Source: Reyranella massiliensis 521
Lineage (GTDB): Bacteria; Pseudomonadota; Alphaproteobacteria; Reyranellales; Reyranellaceae
Assembly (NCBI GenBank): GCA_945860205.1
Contig: CAMARK010000048.1
Location: 1-35,245, forward strand
Length of the DNA: 35,245 nt
Direction of reading: 5' to 3'
Every line of letters starts with the position of its first letter. Positions within the stretch are counted from its first letter, which is position 1. A model generated the notes under the pieces. It ran no database searches, was not told where the DNA came from, and worked only from the letters and a program-made list of their open reading frames with translations. Below are positions 27,687 to 34,863 of this stretch, in pieces. The translations under genes were made by a program, and so were the position numbers.

Positions 27687-29453
27687 TCACGCCCGGTGAT
27701 GGACCGGCGCTTGCCCGTAGACGGGTGTCGGCAATCCCTCCAGCCGCGCCTTGAGCTGGAGCGCCAGGAACCGCGAATAGAGCCGGGACTGCATGAGGTT
27801 GCCGCCGTGGAACCAGAGGTTCTCCTGCGCCGTCGGCTTCCACATGTTGCGCAGTTCGCCCTCCCACGGCCCGGGGTCCTTCGCCGTGTCGGAACCAAGC
27901 CCCCAGCACCTACCGACCTTGTCGGCGACCTCGGGCGAGATCAGTTCACCGGCCCATTGGTTCATCGATCCGTAGCCGGTGGCATAGACGACGAGGTCGG
28001 CTTTCAGTTCGCTGCCGTCATTCAGCACGACGGAGTCGGCCGTGAGCCGCGCGACCTCGACACCCGACTTGAGCTTTATGCGGCCGTCAGCGATCAGCTC
28101 CGACGCGCCGACGTCGATGTAGTAGCCCGAGCCGCGGCGGAGATACATCGGGCCGATGCCGGTATCGTCCTCACCGAAGGTGAGCTTGAAGCCGGCGGCC
28201 GTGAGGCGCGCGTAGAAATCCGCATCCTCGCGCCGGATCTGCTCGACCACCGGTCGCATGACCTGCGGCAGGGCGCCATAGGGCATCGACGCCGTCGTGA
28301 GATCGGCGATATCGGTGGTGATACCGGCCGCCAGCGCTGCCTCCGAATAGAGCGCACGATTTTTTGCCAGCGTCTCCGCCCGCATGACCAGAGTCGGCGA
28401 GCGCTGCAGCAGGGTCACGTCGGCGCCGTGTTCCCAGAGATCGGCCGCGATGTCGTGCGCGGAATTGTTCGAGCCCACGACGACGCAGCGCTTGCCAGCC
28501 CAGCCATCGCCGCCGGTGTGGCGGCTGGAATGATGCTGCGTGCCCTTGAAAAGATCGGCGCCGGGAAAGCGCGGGATTTCGGGGAAGCCCGACATGCCGG
28601 TGGCCAGCACGATGTGTTTCGGCGTCATCGTGACCGGCTTGCCGTCGCGCTCGACGACGACGGTCCATTCCTGCCGGGCGTCGTCCCACGACGCGCCCTT
28701 GCACGTCGTCGAACTCCAATAGTCGAGCTCCATGATCTTCACATAGGATTCTAGCCAGTCGCCCATCTTGTCCTTGGGCGTGTAGATCGGCCAGTGATCG
28801 GGAAACGGCAGGTACGGCAGATGGTCGTACCAGACCGGATCGTGCAGGCAGAGCGACTTGTAGCGGTTGCGCCAGGCATCGCCCGGCCGCGGATTGCGGT
28901 CGACGATCAGTGCCGGCACGCCCAGGCGCTTCAGCCGCGCGCCGAGCCCGATGCCGCCCTGCCCGCCGCCGATCACCAGCACGTACGGCTGGCGGCCGTA
29001 GCCCAGTTCATTGGCGTCGGCCTGGCGCCGATCGGTCCAGGTGATGCGGTTCTGGATGGCGCCGTGCTGGACGCCCGACTCGCGGGTGGCACCCTTCAGC
29101 TCCTCGAAGCCCTTCAACTCCATCAGGGCGGTGAACAGCGTAGAAGCCTTGGCGTCCTTCAGGCGGACATGGCCCGTGCCACGGCCTCGCGCCGTCTCGA
29201 AGGTGAACCAGCCCTCGCGGTCGCCGGCCACGAACCCGTCGGGCCGCACGTCCCCGAGCCGCGCCGTCAGCATGTCGGCGATCGCCGCCCGCCCCTCCAG
29301 GGTGACGATGTTCCAAGTGAAGGAAACGAGGTCGCGCCAGTAGCCATCGTCGGCGAACAGGGCGGCGGCGCCGGCGGCATCACCTTTTTTCAGAGCAGCG
29401 GCAAAACGGGCGAGCCAGTCGGATACGGCAGATGAGGGGGTGGTCTCTTTCAT
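27687..29453 (-). CDS. Flavin-dependent monooxygenase with N-terminal NTF2/SnoaL-like domain
   Basis: Predicted FAD/NADPH monooxygenase, 588 residues. Residues about 8-140 look like a SnoaL/NTF2-like domain (LARFAAALKKGDAAGAAALF). The FAD Rossmann motif is VIGGGQGGIGLGARL (160-174), followed by GDAWRNRY. LFKGTQHHSSRH (301-312) resembles the FxGxxxH fingerprint of class B monooxygenases. The NADPH motif is VVVGSNNSAHDIAADL (324-339), and VYATGYGS is the later ATG-like motif. Baeyer-Villiger, N-oxygenation or YUCCA-like decarboxylation are all possible. The open frame continues upstream; the ATG at 29451-29453 fits the NTF2-like start. It is divergent from an amidohydrolase gene. Confidence 0.88.
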   Translation of the reverse strand: MKETTPSSAVSDWLARFAAALKKGDAAGAAALFADDGYWRDLVSFTWNIVTLEGRAAIADMLTARLGDVRPDGFVAGDREGWFTFETARGRGTGHVRLKDAKASTLFTALMELKGFEELKGATRESGVQHGAIQNRITWTDRRQADANELGYGRQPYVLVIGGGQGGIGLGARLKRLGVPALIVDRNPRPGDAWRNRYKSLCLHDPVWYDHLPYLPFPDHWPIYTPKDKMGDWLESYVKIMELDYWSSTTCKGASWDDARQEWTVVVERDGKPVTMTPKHIVLATGMSGFPEIPRFPGADLFKGTQHHSSRHTGGDGWAGKRCVVVGSNNSAHDIAADLWEHGADVTLLQRSPTLVMRAETLAKNRALYSEAALAAGITTDIADLTTASMPYGALPQVMRPVVEQIRREDADFYARLTAAGFKLTFGEDDTGIGPMYLRRGSGYYIDVGASELIADGRIKLKSGVEVARLTADSVVLNDGSELKADLVVYATGYGSMNQWAGELISPEVADKVGRCWGLGSDTAKDPGPWEGELRNMWKPTAQENLWFHGGNLMQSRLYSRFLALQLKARLEGLPTPVYGQAPVHHRA

Positions 29454-29478
29454 GGGGCGCACTCTAGCCAAAGAATCC

Positions 29479-29494
29479 CCCGGCAGGTGCCGGG
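29479..29494 (+). promoter_or_regulatory. GC-rich hairpin in the monooxygenase/amidohydrolase divergent region
   Basis: CCCGGC (29479-29484) and GCCGGG (29489-29494) form a perfect six-base stem, followed by CCTTTT on the plus strand. It lies about 80 bases before the amidohydrolase ATG and 26 bases before the monooxygenase start. It could be an operator or a leader terminator, but no promoter was identified with confidence. Confidence 0.35.
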
Positions 29495-29572
29495 CCTTTT
29501 CGCGGAACGATGCGAAGGGGCTGGCCCGACGGCCAGAGCGGGAGGATGATTTCACCCGGGAGGGCCACGCCC

Positions 29573-30712
29573 ATGCAATACGACGTCATCTCTGCCGACG
29601 GACATATCGACCTGATCTGGCTGCCGACCGACCTGTTCACCGCGAACGCGTCAAGCCAGATGAAGGAGCGCATGCCCTACGTGGTCGAGGGACCGAAGGG
29701 GCCGGAATGGACCAGCCGCAACGGTGCCAAGTTCGGCCTGGTGAATGGCATGGGCTCGGCCGGCCGTGAATATGTGCCGGGCATCATCCATCGCTCCGAC
29801 CGCATGGCCTCGACCGGTCTCTATGACGACGGCAAGAAGGGCATCCGCCGCCTCACCGAGGTCGACCTGCGCCTCAAGGACCAGGACCGCGACGGCGTGC
29901 AAGCCGAGGTTCTGTACGGCGTGCTGGGCTCGAGCGGCCGGCTGAACGATCCCGAGGCCGCGCTGGAGATGCTGCGCATCTACAACGACTGGCTCCATGA
30001 CTTCTGCAGCCGTGCGCCCGACCGGCTGGTCGGCCTCGCCAACCTTCCGAACTACAACATGGAGGAGTCGGTCGCCGAGGCGATGCGCTGCGCCAAGCGT
30101 GGCGTGCGCGGCCTCGACATCGCCAACCGGCCCGACATGACGCCACTGTGGGACGAGCATTGGGAGCCGCTCTGGAAGTTCGGCCACGAGACCGGCATTC
30201 CGCTGCACTTCCACACGATCGGCGGCCGCTCGCCCGACGTCACCAAGTTCCCGGCGCATGTGCAGCGCCGCATCTTCGCCGTGCACATCACCGGGTTCCA
30301 GATGCACATGAGCACCATGCTGATGGGGCTGATCTTCTCGGGCGCCCCGGAACGCTATCCGAACCTGAAGATCGTGATCGGCGAGGCCGGTCTCGGCTGG
30401 ATCCCCTACGTGCTGCAGCACATGGATCTCGAGTGGGAGGACCAGTTCAAGGACCTCGACCTCAAGATGAAGCCCAGTGAGTACTGGCATCGCCAGTTCT
30501 ACGCCACTTACCAGACCGACCCGGTGGGCATCGAACTGCTGAAGCACCTGGGCGAGGACAATGTCATGTGGGGGTCGGACTTCCCGCATCCCGACGGGAT
30601 CTGGCCGGACAGCCAGCAGTTCCTGACCGAGGAGCTGACCGGCGTCCCGGCCGAGGTGCGTCGCAAGATCGTCCGCGACAACGCCGTGAAGCTCTATCGA
30701 CTGAACGCGTGA
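29573..30712 (+). CDS. Amidohydrolase family protein (ACMSD/decarboxylase-like)
   Basis: A 379-residue TIM-barrel amidohydrolase_2 protein. The N-terminal metal site is ISADGHIDL (Asp9, His11, with Asp13 in place of the second histidine). Other probable ligands are LHFHTIGG, HITGFQMHMS and the late NVMWGSDFPHPDG. The last pattern is common in gamma-resorcylate/ACMSD-type decarboxylases and related hydrolases. GGGAGGG at 29558-29564 supports the ATG at 29573. An earlier in-frame ATG at 29546 lies too close to its own GGAGG. Its divergent neighbour is a flavin monooxygenase, so both may act in one degradative route. It overlaps the EamA gene by four bases. Confidence 0.88.
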   Translation: MQYDVISADGHIDLIWLPTDLFTANASSQMKERMPYVVEGPKGPEWTSRNGAKFGLVNGMGSAGREYVPGIIHRSDRMASTGLYDDGKKGIRRLTEVDLRLKDQDRDGVQAEVLYGVLGSSGRLNDPEAALEMLRIYNDWLHDFCSRAPDRLVGLANLPNYNMEESVAEAMRCAKRGVRGLDIANRPDMTPLWDEHWEPLWKFGHETGIPLHFHTIGGRSPDVTKFPAHVQRRIFAVHITGFQMHMSTMLMGLIFSGAPERYPNLKIVIGEAGLGWIPYVLQHMDLEWEDQFKDLDLKMKPSEYWHRQFYATYQTDPVGIELLKHLGEDNVMWGSDFPHPDGIWPDSQQFLTEELTGVPAEVRRKIVRDNAVKLYRLNA

Positions 30713-31575
30713 GCGAGACCCAAGGGGGCGGCGTCGCACGCACCGCCCTGCTGACGACGCTGGCGATGCTGGCCTTCGCCGGCAATTCGCTGTTTTGCCG
30801 CCTCGCGCTGCGCGACACCGAGATCGACGCCGCGAGCTTCACGGCGATCCGCCTCGCCGCCGGCGCGCTGGTCCTGGCAGCGCTGCTCATGCTGCGCGGC
30901 AAGCGCCCCACGGCGGGCGGAAGCTGGCCGATGGCGGCCATGCTGTTTGCCTATGCCGTGTGCTTCTCCTTCGCCTATCGCGACCTCACCGCAGCGACCG
31001 GCGCGCTGCTGCTGTTCGGCGCCGTCCAGTTCACCATGACGGGTTATGGCCTGTGGACGGGCGAACAGATCCGCGGCCTCAAGCTCGTGGGGCTGCTGCT
31101 CGCGCTGGGTGGCCTGGTCTGGCTGCTGCTGCCCGGCCTCGCGGCGCCGCCCCTGCTGGCGGCGGCGCTGATGCTGGTCGCGGGCGCGGCCTGGGGCGTC
31201 TATTCGCTCCTCGGCAAGGGTGCCGGCGACCCGACGGCGGCCACCGGCGGCAACTTCCTGCGGTCCCTGCCCTTTGCCGCAGCCCTCGCCTTGACGGCAA
31301 CGACGGCTGGCACGACGGCCGGCACGGTCGACCATACCGGGGCGCTCTATGCCGTTCTGTCAGGCGCCGTCACCTCGGGCCTGGGCTATGTCCTCTGGTA
31401 TGCCGCCCTGCCGATGCTCCGGGCGACGTCGGCCGCGACGGTGCAACTTTCTGTGCCGGCCATTGCGGCCCTGGGTGGGGCAATGCTACTCGCCGAGCCG
31501 GTCACGATGCGCCTGCTGGTGGCGTCGGTGGCGGTGCTGGGCGGCATCGCCCTCACGATCTATCGGAAGAATTGA
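30709..31575 (+). CDS. EamA/DMT family transporter
   Basis: Inner-membrane permease of the drug/metabolite transporter superfamily, 288 residues, with about ten hydrophobic helices in two EamA repeats. The repeats begin TLAMLAFAGNSLFCRLAL and LMLVAGAAWGVYSLLGKGAG. The conserved end of the second repeat is VQLSVPAIAALGGAMLLAEPV. The start is chosen as GTG at 30709-30711, overlapping the amidohydrolase stop (GTGA). The longer open frame would add 47 Arg-rich residues that are a shadow of that gene. The substrate is not predictable; context suggests import or export of the compound handled by the cluster. Confidence 0.88.
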   Translation: MSETQGGGVARTALLTTLAMLAFAGNSLFCRLALRDTEIDAASFTAIRLAAGALVLAALLMLRGKRPTAGGSWPMAAMLFAYAVCFSFAYRDLTAATGALLLFGAVQFTMTGYGLWTGEQIRGLKLVGLLLALGGLVWLLLPGLAAPPLLAAALMLVAGAAWGVYSLLGKGAGDPTAATGGNFLRSLPFAAALALTATTAGTTAGTVDHTGALYAVLSGAVTSGLGYVLWYAALPMLRATSAATVQLSVPAIAALGGAMLLAEPVTMRLLVASVAVLGGIALTIYRKN

Positions 31576-31586
31576 AAGAAGGCTCC

Positions 31587-32789
31587 ATGTTCCAGGTCTC
31601 CGAGCGTCTCAAGAATGTAAAGGTGTCGGCGTCAGCCGCCATGACCCGCAAGGTGCGCGAACTGCGCGCCGAGGGCGTGAAGATCGTGGGCCTGTCGTCG
31701 GGCGAGCCCGACTTCCCGACGCCGCTGCATGCCATCGAGGCGGCGCACAAGGCAGCCCTGGCCGGCGACACCAAGTACCCGCCGCAGGACGGCGTGAAGC
31801 CGCTGAAGGAGGCGATCCGCGCCAAGTTCAAGCGCGACAACAACCTCGACTACGCGCTCGACGAGATCATGGTCTCCAACGGTAGCAAGCAGATCATGTA
31901 CGACGCGCTGATGGCGAGCGTGAACCCCGGCGACGAGGTGATCATCCCCGCACCTGGCTGGATCTCCTACGCCGACCAGGCGACGGTGGCCGGCGCCACG
32001 CCCGTGCCGGTGTCGTGTCCCGAGAACAACCAGTTCAAACTGCGCGCCGCCGACCTCGAGGCCGCGATCACGCCGCGGACCAAGTGGATGGTGCTGAACT
32101 TCCCCAACAACCCGACCGGGGCTGTGTGCTCGCGCGCCGAGATGCGCGAGATCGCTGACCTGCTGCTCGCCCATCCGCACGTGCTGATCATGGCCGACGA
32201 TGTCTACGAACACCTGATCTATGACGACTTCGGCTTCTGCACCATCGCCGAGGTCGAGCCGAAGCTGAAGGAGCGCACCCTGACGGTGAACGGCGCGTCG
32301 AAGGCCTATGCCATGACCGGCTGGCGGGTGGGCTTCGCCGGCGGGCCGAAGCCGCTGATCGCCGCCATGACCAACATGCAGGGCCAGATCGGTTCTGGCA
32401 TCTCGACCATCAGCCAGGCGGCGGCCACGGCGGCGCTCAACGGACCGCAGGAGCTGCTGAAGGAGCGCGCGGCCGACTACCAGAAGCGGCGCGACGAGGT
32501 CGTGACGATGCTGCGCGCGGCGCCGGGCATCACCTGCCACAAGCCCGAGGGCGCGTTCTACGTGTTCCCCAACATCGCAGGCTGCATCGGCAAGACCAGC
32601 AAGGGCGGCCGCAAGATCGACACCGACACCGCCTTCGTGACGGCGCTGCTCGAGGAGAAGCATGTCGCCACGGTGCAGGGCGCGGCCTACGGCATGAGCC
32701 CCTATTTCCGCATCTCCTACGCCACCGACCTGGCCAGCATCCGCGACGGCTGCGGCCGCATCCAGGAATTCTGCCGCGAGCTGCGCTGA
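31587..32789 (+). CDS. aspC: Class I/II pyridoxal-phosphate aminotransferase (aspartate type)
   Basis: PLP-dependent aminotransferase, 400 residues, close to the aspartate aminotransferase Ib/Iγ type of alphaproteobacteria. Visible residues are the PLP lysine in NGASKAYAMTGWRVG (Lys239), Asp204 and Tyr207 in MADDVYEHL, Asn174 in NFPNNPTG, and Arg247 in the GWRVG motif. The dicarboxylate-binding region near the N terminus is GLSSGEPDFPTP. AAGAAGG upstream supports the ATG at 31587. It overlaps no gene but is only 11 bases after the EamA stop, and the PIN-like membrane gene follows after three bases. Confidence 0.93.
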   Translation: MFQVSERLKNVKVSASAAMTRKVRELRAEGVKIVGLSSGEPDFPTPLHAIEAAHKAALAGDTKYPPQDGVKPLKEAIRAKFKRDNNLDYALDEIMVSNGSKQIMYDALMASVNPGDEVIIPAPGWISYADQATVAGATPVPVSCPENNQFKLRAADLEAAITPRTKWMVLNFPNNPTGAVCSRAEMREIADLLLAHPHVLIMADDVYEHLIYDDFGFCTIAEVEPKLKERTLTVNGASKAYAMTGWRVGFAGGPKPLIAAMTNMQGQIGSGISTISQAAATAALNGPQELLKERAADYQKRRDEVVTMLRAAPGITCHKPEGAFYVFPNIAGCIGKTSKGGRKIDTDTAFVTALLEEKHVATVQGAAYGMSPYFRISYATDLASIRDGCGRIQEFCRELR

Positions 32790-32792
32790 GCC

Positions 32793-33578
32793 GTGCTCTA
32801 CATTCTCGACAGTGGGGCGATCGTCGAGCGGCCCGAGATCCTCGCCCATGCCGCGGCGGGCGACCTGCTGATCCCCGGGGCCGTGGTCGACGACATTCGC
32901 GGCCGCCGGGAACGTGGGCTGCGCGGCGATCTCCAGAGCCTGCTCGAGCAGACGATCGAAGCCGGCGCCGTCGTCGCGCCGTCCGCCGATGGCGGCACCG
33001 CGGAACTCGCCGTCAAATGTGCCGGGGAAGGTGGCGCCGGGAATGTCCGCGTGGTCACGACCGACCGCCGGCTGGTCCGGCGCCTGGTCGCGAAGGGCGT
33101 GGCATCGGTCGGCACCGACCAATTCCTGGCCGAACTATCGACCGCATCTGTCGACGCTAGCATCGAGCAGGTTGCCCGGCGCATCGTGTCGGCGCAGCGT
33201 CGCCACCTCGCCGTCGGCCTGGCGATCGCCGTCGTTGCAACGGGCGTGGCCATCCTCGTCGTGCGCAACCATCAGCTGATCTTCCACACCGCACCCGACT
33301 GGATCGTGCCCATCGCGCTCTTACTGGCGGGGCTCGTCTTCTTCTGGTGGCGCGAGCGCGACCATCTCTCCTACGGGCTGTTCGAGGTCATGATCGGCCT
33401 GCTCATCTCCTCGCAGTCGATCGTCACGCTGCCCGCGCCCTACGAACTGTCGACCGCCAAGTCGATCCAGCTGGTGGGCGGTCTCTATGTCATGGTGCGC
33501 GGGTTCGACAACATAGACCGCAGCATCGAGGACACGCGTCTCGGCGGCTGGTGGAAACGACTGTTTCGCCGTGGATGA
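32793..33578 (+). CDS. PIN-like domain protein with C-terminal membrane segments
   Basis: A 261-residue protein with two parts. Residues 1-115 have a PIN-like nuclease pattern: YILDSGAI (Asp6), IPGAVVDDIRGRRER (Asp33/34, Glu40), and VVTTDRRLVRRLVAKGV (Asp91), with the trailing GTDQFLAEL. Acidic residues are at plausible PIN positions, but the family match is inferred by eye. Residues 138-160, 170-187 and 196-213 are hydrophobic and probably membrane-spanning; a further stretch at 223-238 ends in YVMVRGFDNI. The start is GTG at 32793, three bases after the aminotransferase stop, without a clear ribosome site, so translation probably depends on coupling. Confidence 0.7.
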   Translation: MLYILDSGAIVERPEILAHAAAGDLLIPGAVVDDIRGRRERGLRGDLQSLLEQTIEAGAVVAPSADGGTAELAVKCAGEGGAGNVRVVTTDRRLVRRLVAKGVASVGTDQFLAELSTASVDASIEQVARRIVSAQRRHLAVGLAIAVVATGVAILVVRNHQLIFHTAPDWIVPIALLLAGLVFFWWRERDHLSYGLFEVMIGLLISSQSIVTLPAPYELSTAKSIQLVGGLYVMVRGFDNIDRSIEDTRLGGWWKRLFRRG

Positions 33579-33581
33579 TGG

Positions 33582-33600
33582 AAAAACGGTCGGCAGACCG
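33582..33600 (-). terminator. Intrinsic terminator of the minus-strand lipoprotein gene
   Basis: On the minus strand CGGTC (33600-33596), loop TGCC, GACCG (33591-33587) is followed by TTTTT (33586-33582). It begins three bases after the stop codon at 33603-33605. The plus-strand version lacks a T-run, so it mainly ends transcripts of the lipoprotein gene. Confidence 0.7.
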
Positions 33601-33602
33601 GC

Positions 33603-34058
33603 CTAGACTTCTTTTATCCGTTTGAGCTGCGCCGGGATGCCGAGTTTGCGCGAGCAGAGCGGCCAGTGCCACGGCTCCTGCAGGTCGTAGATCATGTACC
33701 AGGTGAGGCTGGCGGCCTTCTCGTAGTCCTGCGTGTACTCGGCGGCTTCCTTCATCGTGAGCACCGTGCCATCGCGCATGCGTGTGTAGGTGATGAAGGT
33801 GCGCAGCGTGAACTGGAAGCGCCCATGATAGGCGCCGCGGCTGCCGTAGATCGGCCGCGCCGATGGTCCCCAGCTTCCGCTCTCGCAGGTCGCGAGCTGC
33901 TGCAGGAGCTGCTCCTTGCGATCGGCCAACTCCTGCTCACGCGGGGTGAGGCCGGGCGCGACGGCCGCGACTTCCGGCGGCTTCGAGCCCGCGCAACCGG
34001 CGATAGCCAGCGAAGCGGCAACGAGAAAAGGGAGAGTGGCGGCGCGAAGGGCGATCAC
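33603..34058 (-). CDS. Small lipoprotein with lysozyme-like signature
   Basis: A 151-residue exported protein of uncertain function. With the GTG at 34056-34058 as start, the N terminus gives a good signal peptide and lipobox (AIAGC, Cys22). Upstream in-frame residues are unlike protein and match the other strand's ORF. The mature part has an acidic helix (PREQELADRKEQLLQQLATCESG), and the string CESG...YHGRFQF (58-84) resembles the catalytic Glu and Gly-Gln-Phe core of lysozyme or Rpf-like transglycosylase folds. Glu59 would be the acid. Cys58 and Cys135 could pair. A lytic role in peptidoglycan is only inferred. The gene has its own terminator. Confidence 0.65.
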   Translation of the reverse strand: MIALRAATLPFLVAASLAIAGCAGSKPPEVAAVAPGLTPREQELADRKEQLLQQLATCESGSWGPSARPIYGSRGAYHGRFQFTLRTFITYTRMRDGTVLTMKEAAEYTQDYEKAASLTWYMIYDLQEPWHWPLCSRKLGIPAQLKRIKEV

Positions 34059-34169
34059 AACCAACCATTGTTCCCATGAAATCACTGGCGCGGCAAACCC
34101 CCTCGACGCAAACTCAATGACACACAAGGTGCAGTATGAAACACCGCGAAACGGGCCAAGGAGTGTAGC

Positions 34170-34376
34170 GTGAGCGACGATCTCAGCGCCGATCAGGTTC
34201 GCATGCTTCTGAAACTCGAACCCAACCAGACCTGCGGCTTCGTGCGCGTGACCAATGTCAGCGATCAGAAGATTGGAACCGAGCGACCTGTCGGCTCGGC
34301 GCTCTACTTCATGGTGACACCCGATGCACCGGTACGAGGACGGCGGCAGCGGCGTCACCGACATACATGGTGGTGA
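34170..34376 (+). pseudogene. Truncated DUF985-type cupin gene fragment
   Basis: A 68-residue frame starting MSDDLSADQVRMLLKLEPNQ, with TCGFVRVTNVSD and RPVGSALYFMVTP. This is the start of a DUF985 (cupin_5) sugar-binding-type protein as I know the family. The expected histidine-rich metal motif and second half of the barrel are missing. From about residue 58 the reading frame turns into Arg-rich sequence (RGRRQRRHRHTWW) and stops. About ten residues also seem deleted near residue 36. Most likely a decayed gene with a recombination junction near 34335, but a short, truly expressed protein cannot be ruled out. Confidence 0.6.
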
Positions 34377-34863
34377 ACAGCTAAAGGGCTTGGGTTCGGC
34401 GAGAGACGCGAAACGCATCTCGGTTTGGGCTGAGGAAGAGTTCCCCCGCTTTGGCTGGGTCTGCACTCCTCGCACGTATCTAAAATACATTGGAAAAATG
34501 ACCGATGGCGGGAGCGTTCACTACAAGAGCCGCCTTCCGACTTTCTCATACGCCATGGTGGGCGAACTCAGCCGCGCGCGACTGCTGGCCGCAAGGTCCT
34601 GGCAAGAAGGCGAGCTCGATCGCACCTTCCATGCCGAGTTGCGCGAGGAAGCAGCGGCCGAAGACGAAACTTGGGCCTTCAACAGCCACTACTCGATTGC
34701 CTGGGTAAGACGGATGCGACGCGTGCTCCATGTTCTACGGGGCGGGCAAGAGCACGCCGACGCCATGCTTCGAACATTCGAGCGCATCAATGTAAGGCAG
34801 CTCGGCTTGGAGGCGCATTGGACATCGCCCTGGCCGGAGCGGAGATGGCGAAGGGGTATTTAG
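34324..34863 (+). CDS. Unrecognised ORF, 179 residues, overlapping the cupin remnant
   Basis: A 179-residue frame in a different phase from the cupin fragment. I recognise no family. It is rich in Arg, Glu and Trp, with short motifs RFGWVCTPRTYLKY and HAELREEAAAEDETWAF, and it ends four bases inside the acyl-CoA synthetase end on the opposite strand. Codons and base composition are visibly less GC-rich than in neighbouring genes. The ATG at 34324 follows an in-frame TGA closely and has no obvious Shine-Dalgarno sequence. It may be a fragment of a larger foreign gene or a real small protein. Confidence 0.4.
   Translation: MHRYEDGGSGVTDIHGGEQLKGLGSARDAKRISVWAEEEFPRFGWVCTPRTYLKYIGKMTDGGSVHYKSRLPTFSYAMVGELSRARLLAARSWQEGELDRTFHAELREEAAAEDETWAFNSHYSIAWVRRMRRVLHVLRGGQEHADAMLRTFERINVRQLGLEAHWTSPWPERRWRRGI

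Noticed and set aside
32793-33578. Toxin-antitoxin (VapC-type) module
   Set aside because: No antitoxin-sized gene adjoins the PIN-like frame, and the C-terminal membrane segments do not occur in VapC.
34059-34490. Upstream extension of the minus-strand lipoprotein frame
   Set aside because: The extra 144 codons would bury the signal peptide and lie antisense to the cupin remnant. The GTG at 34058 gives a proper lipoprotein start.
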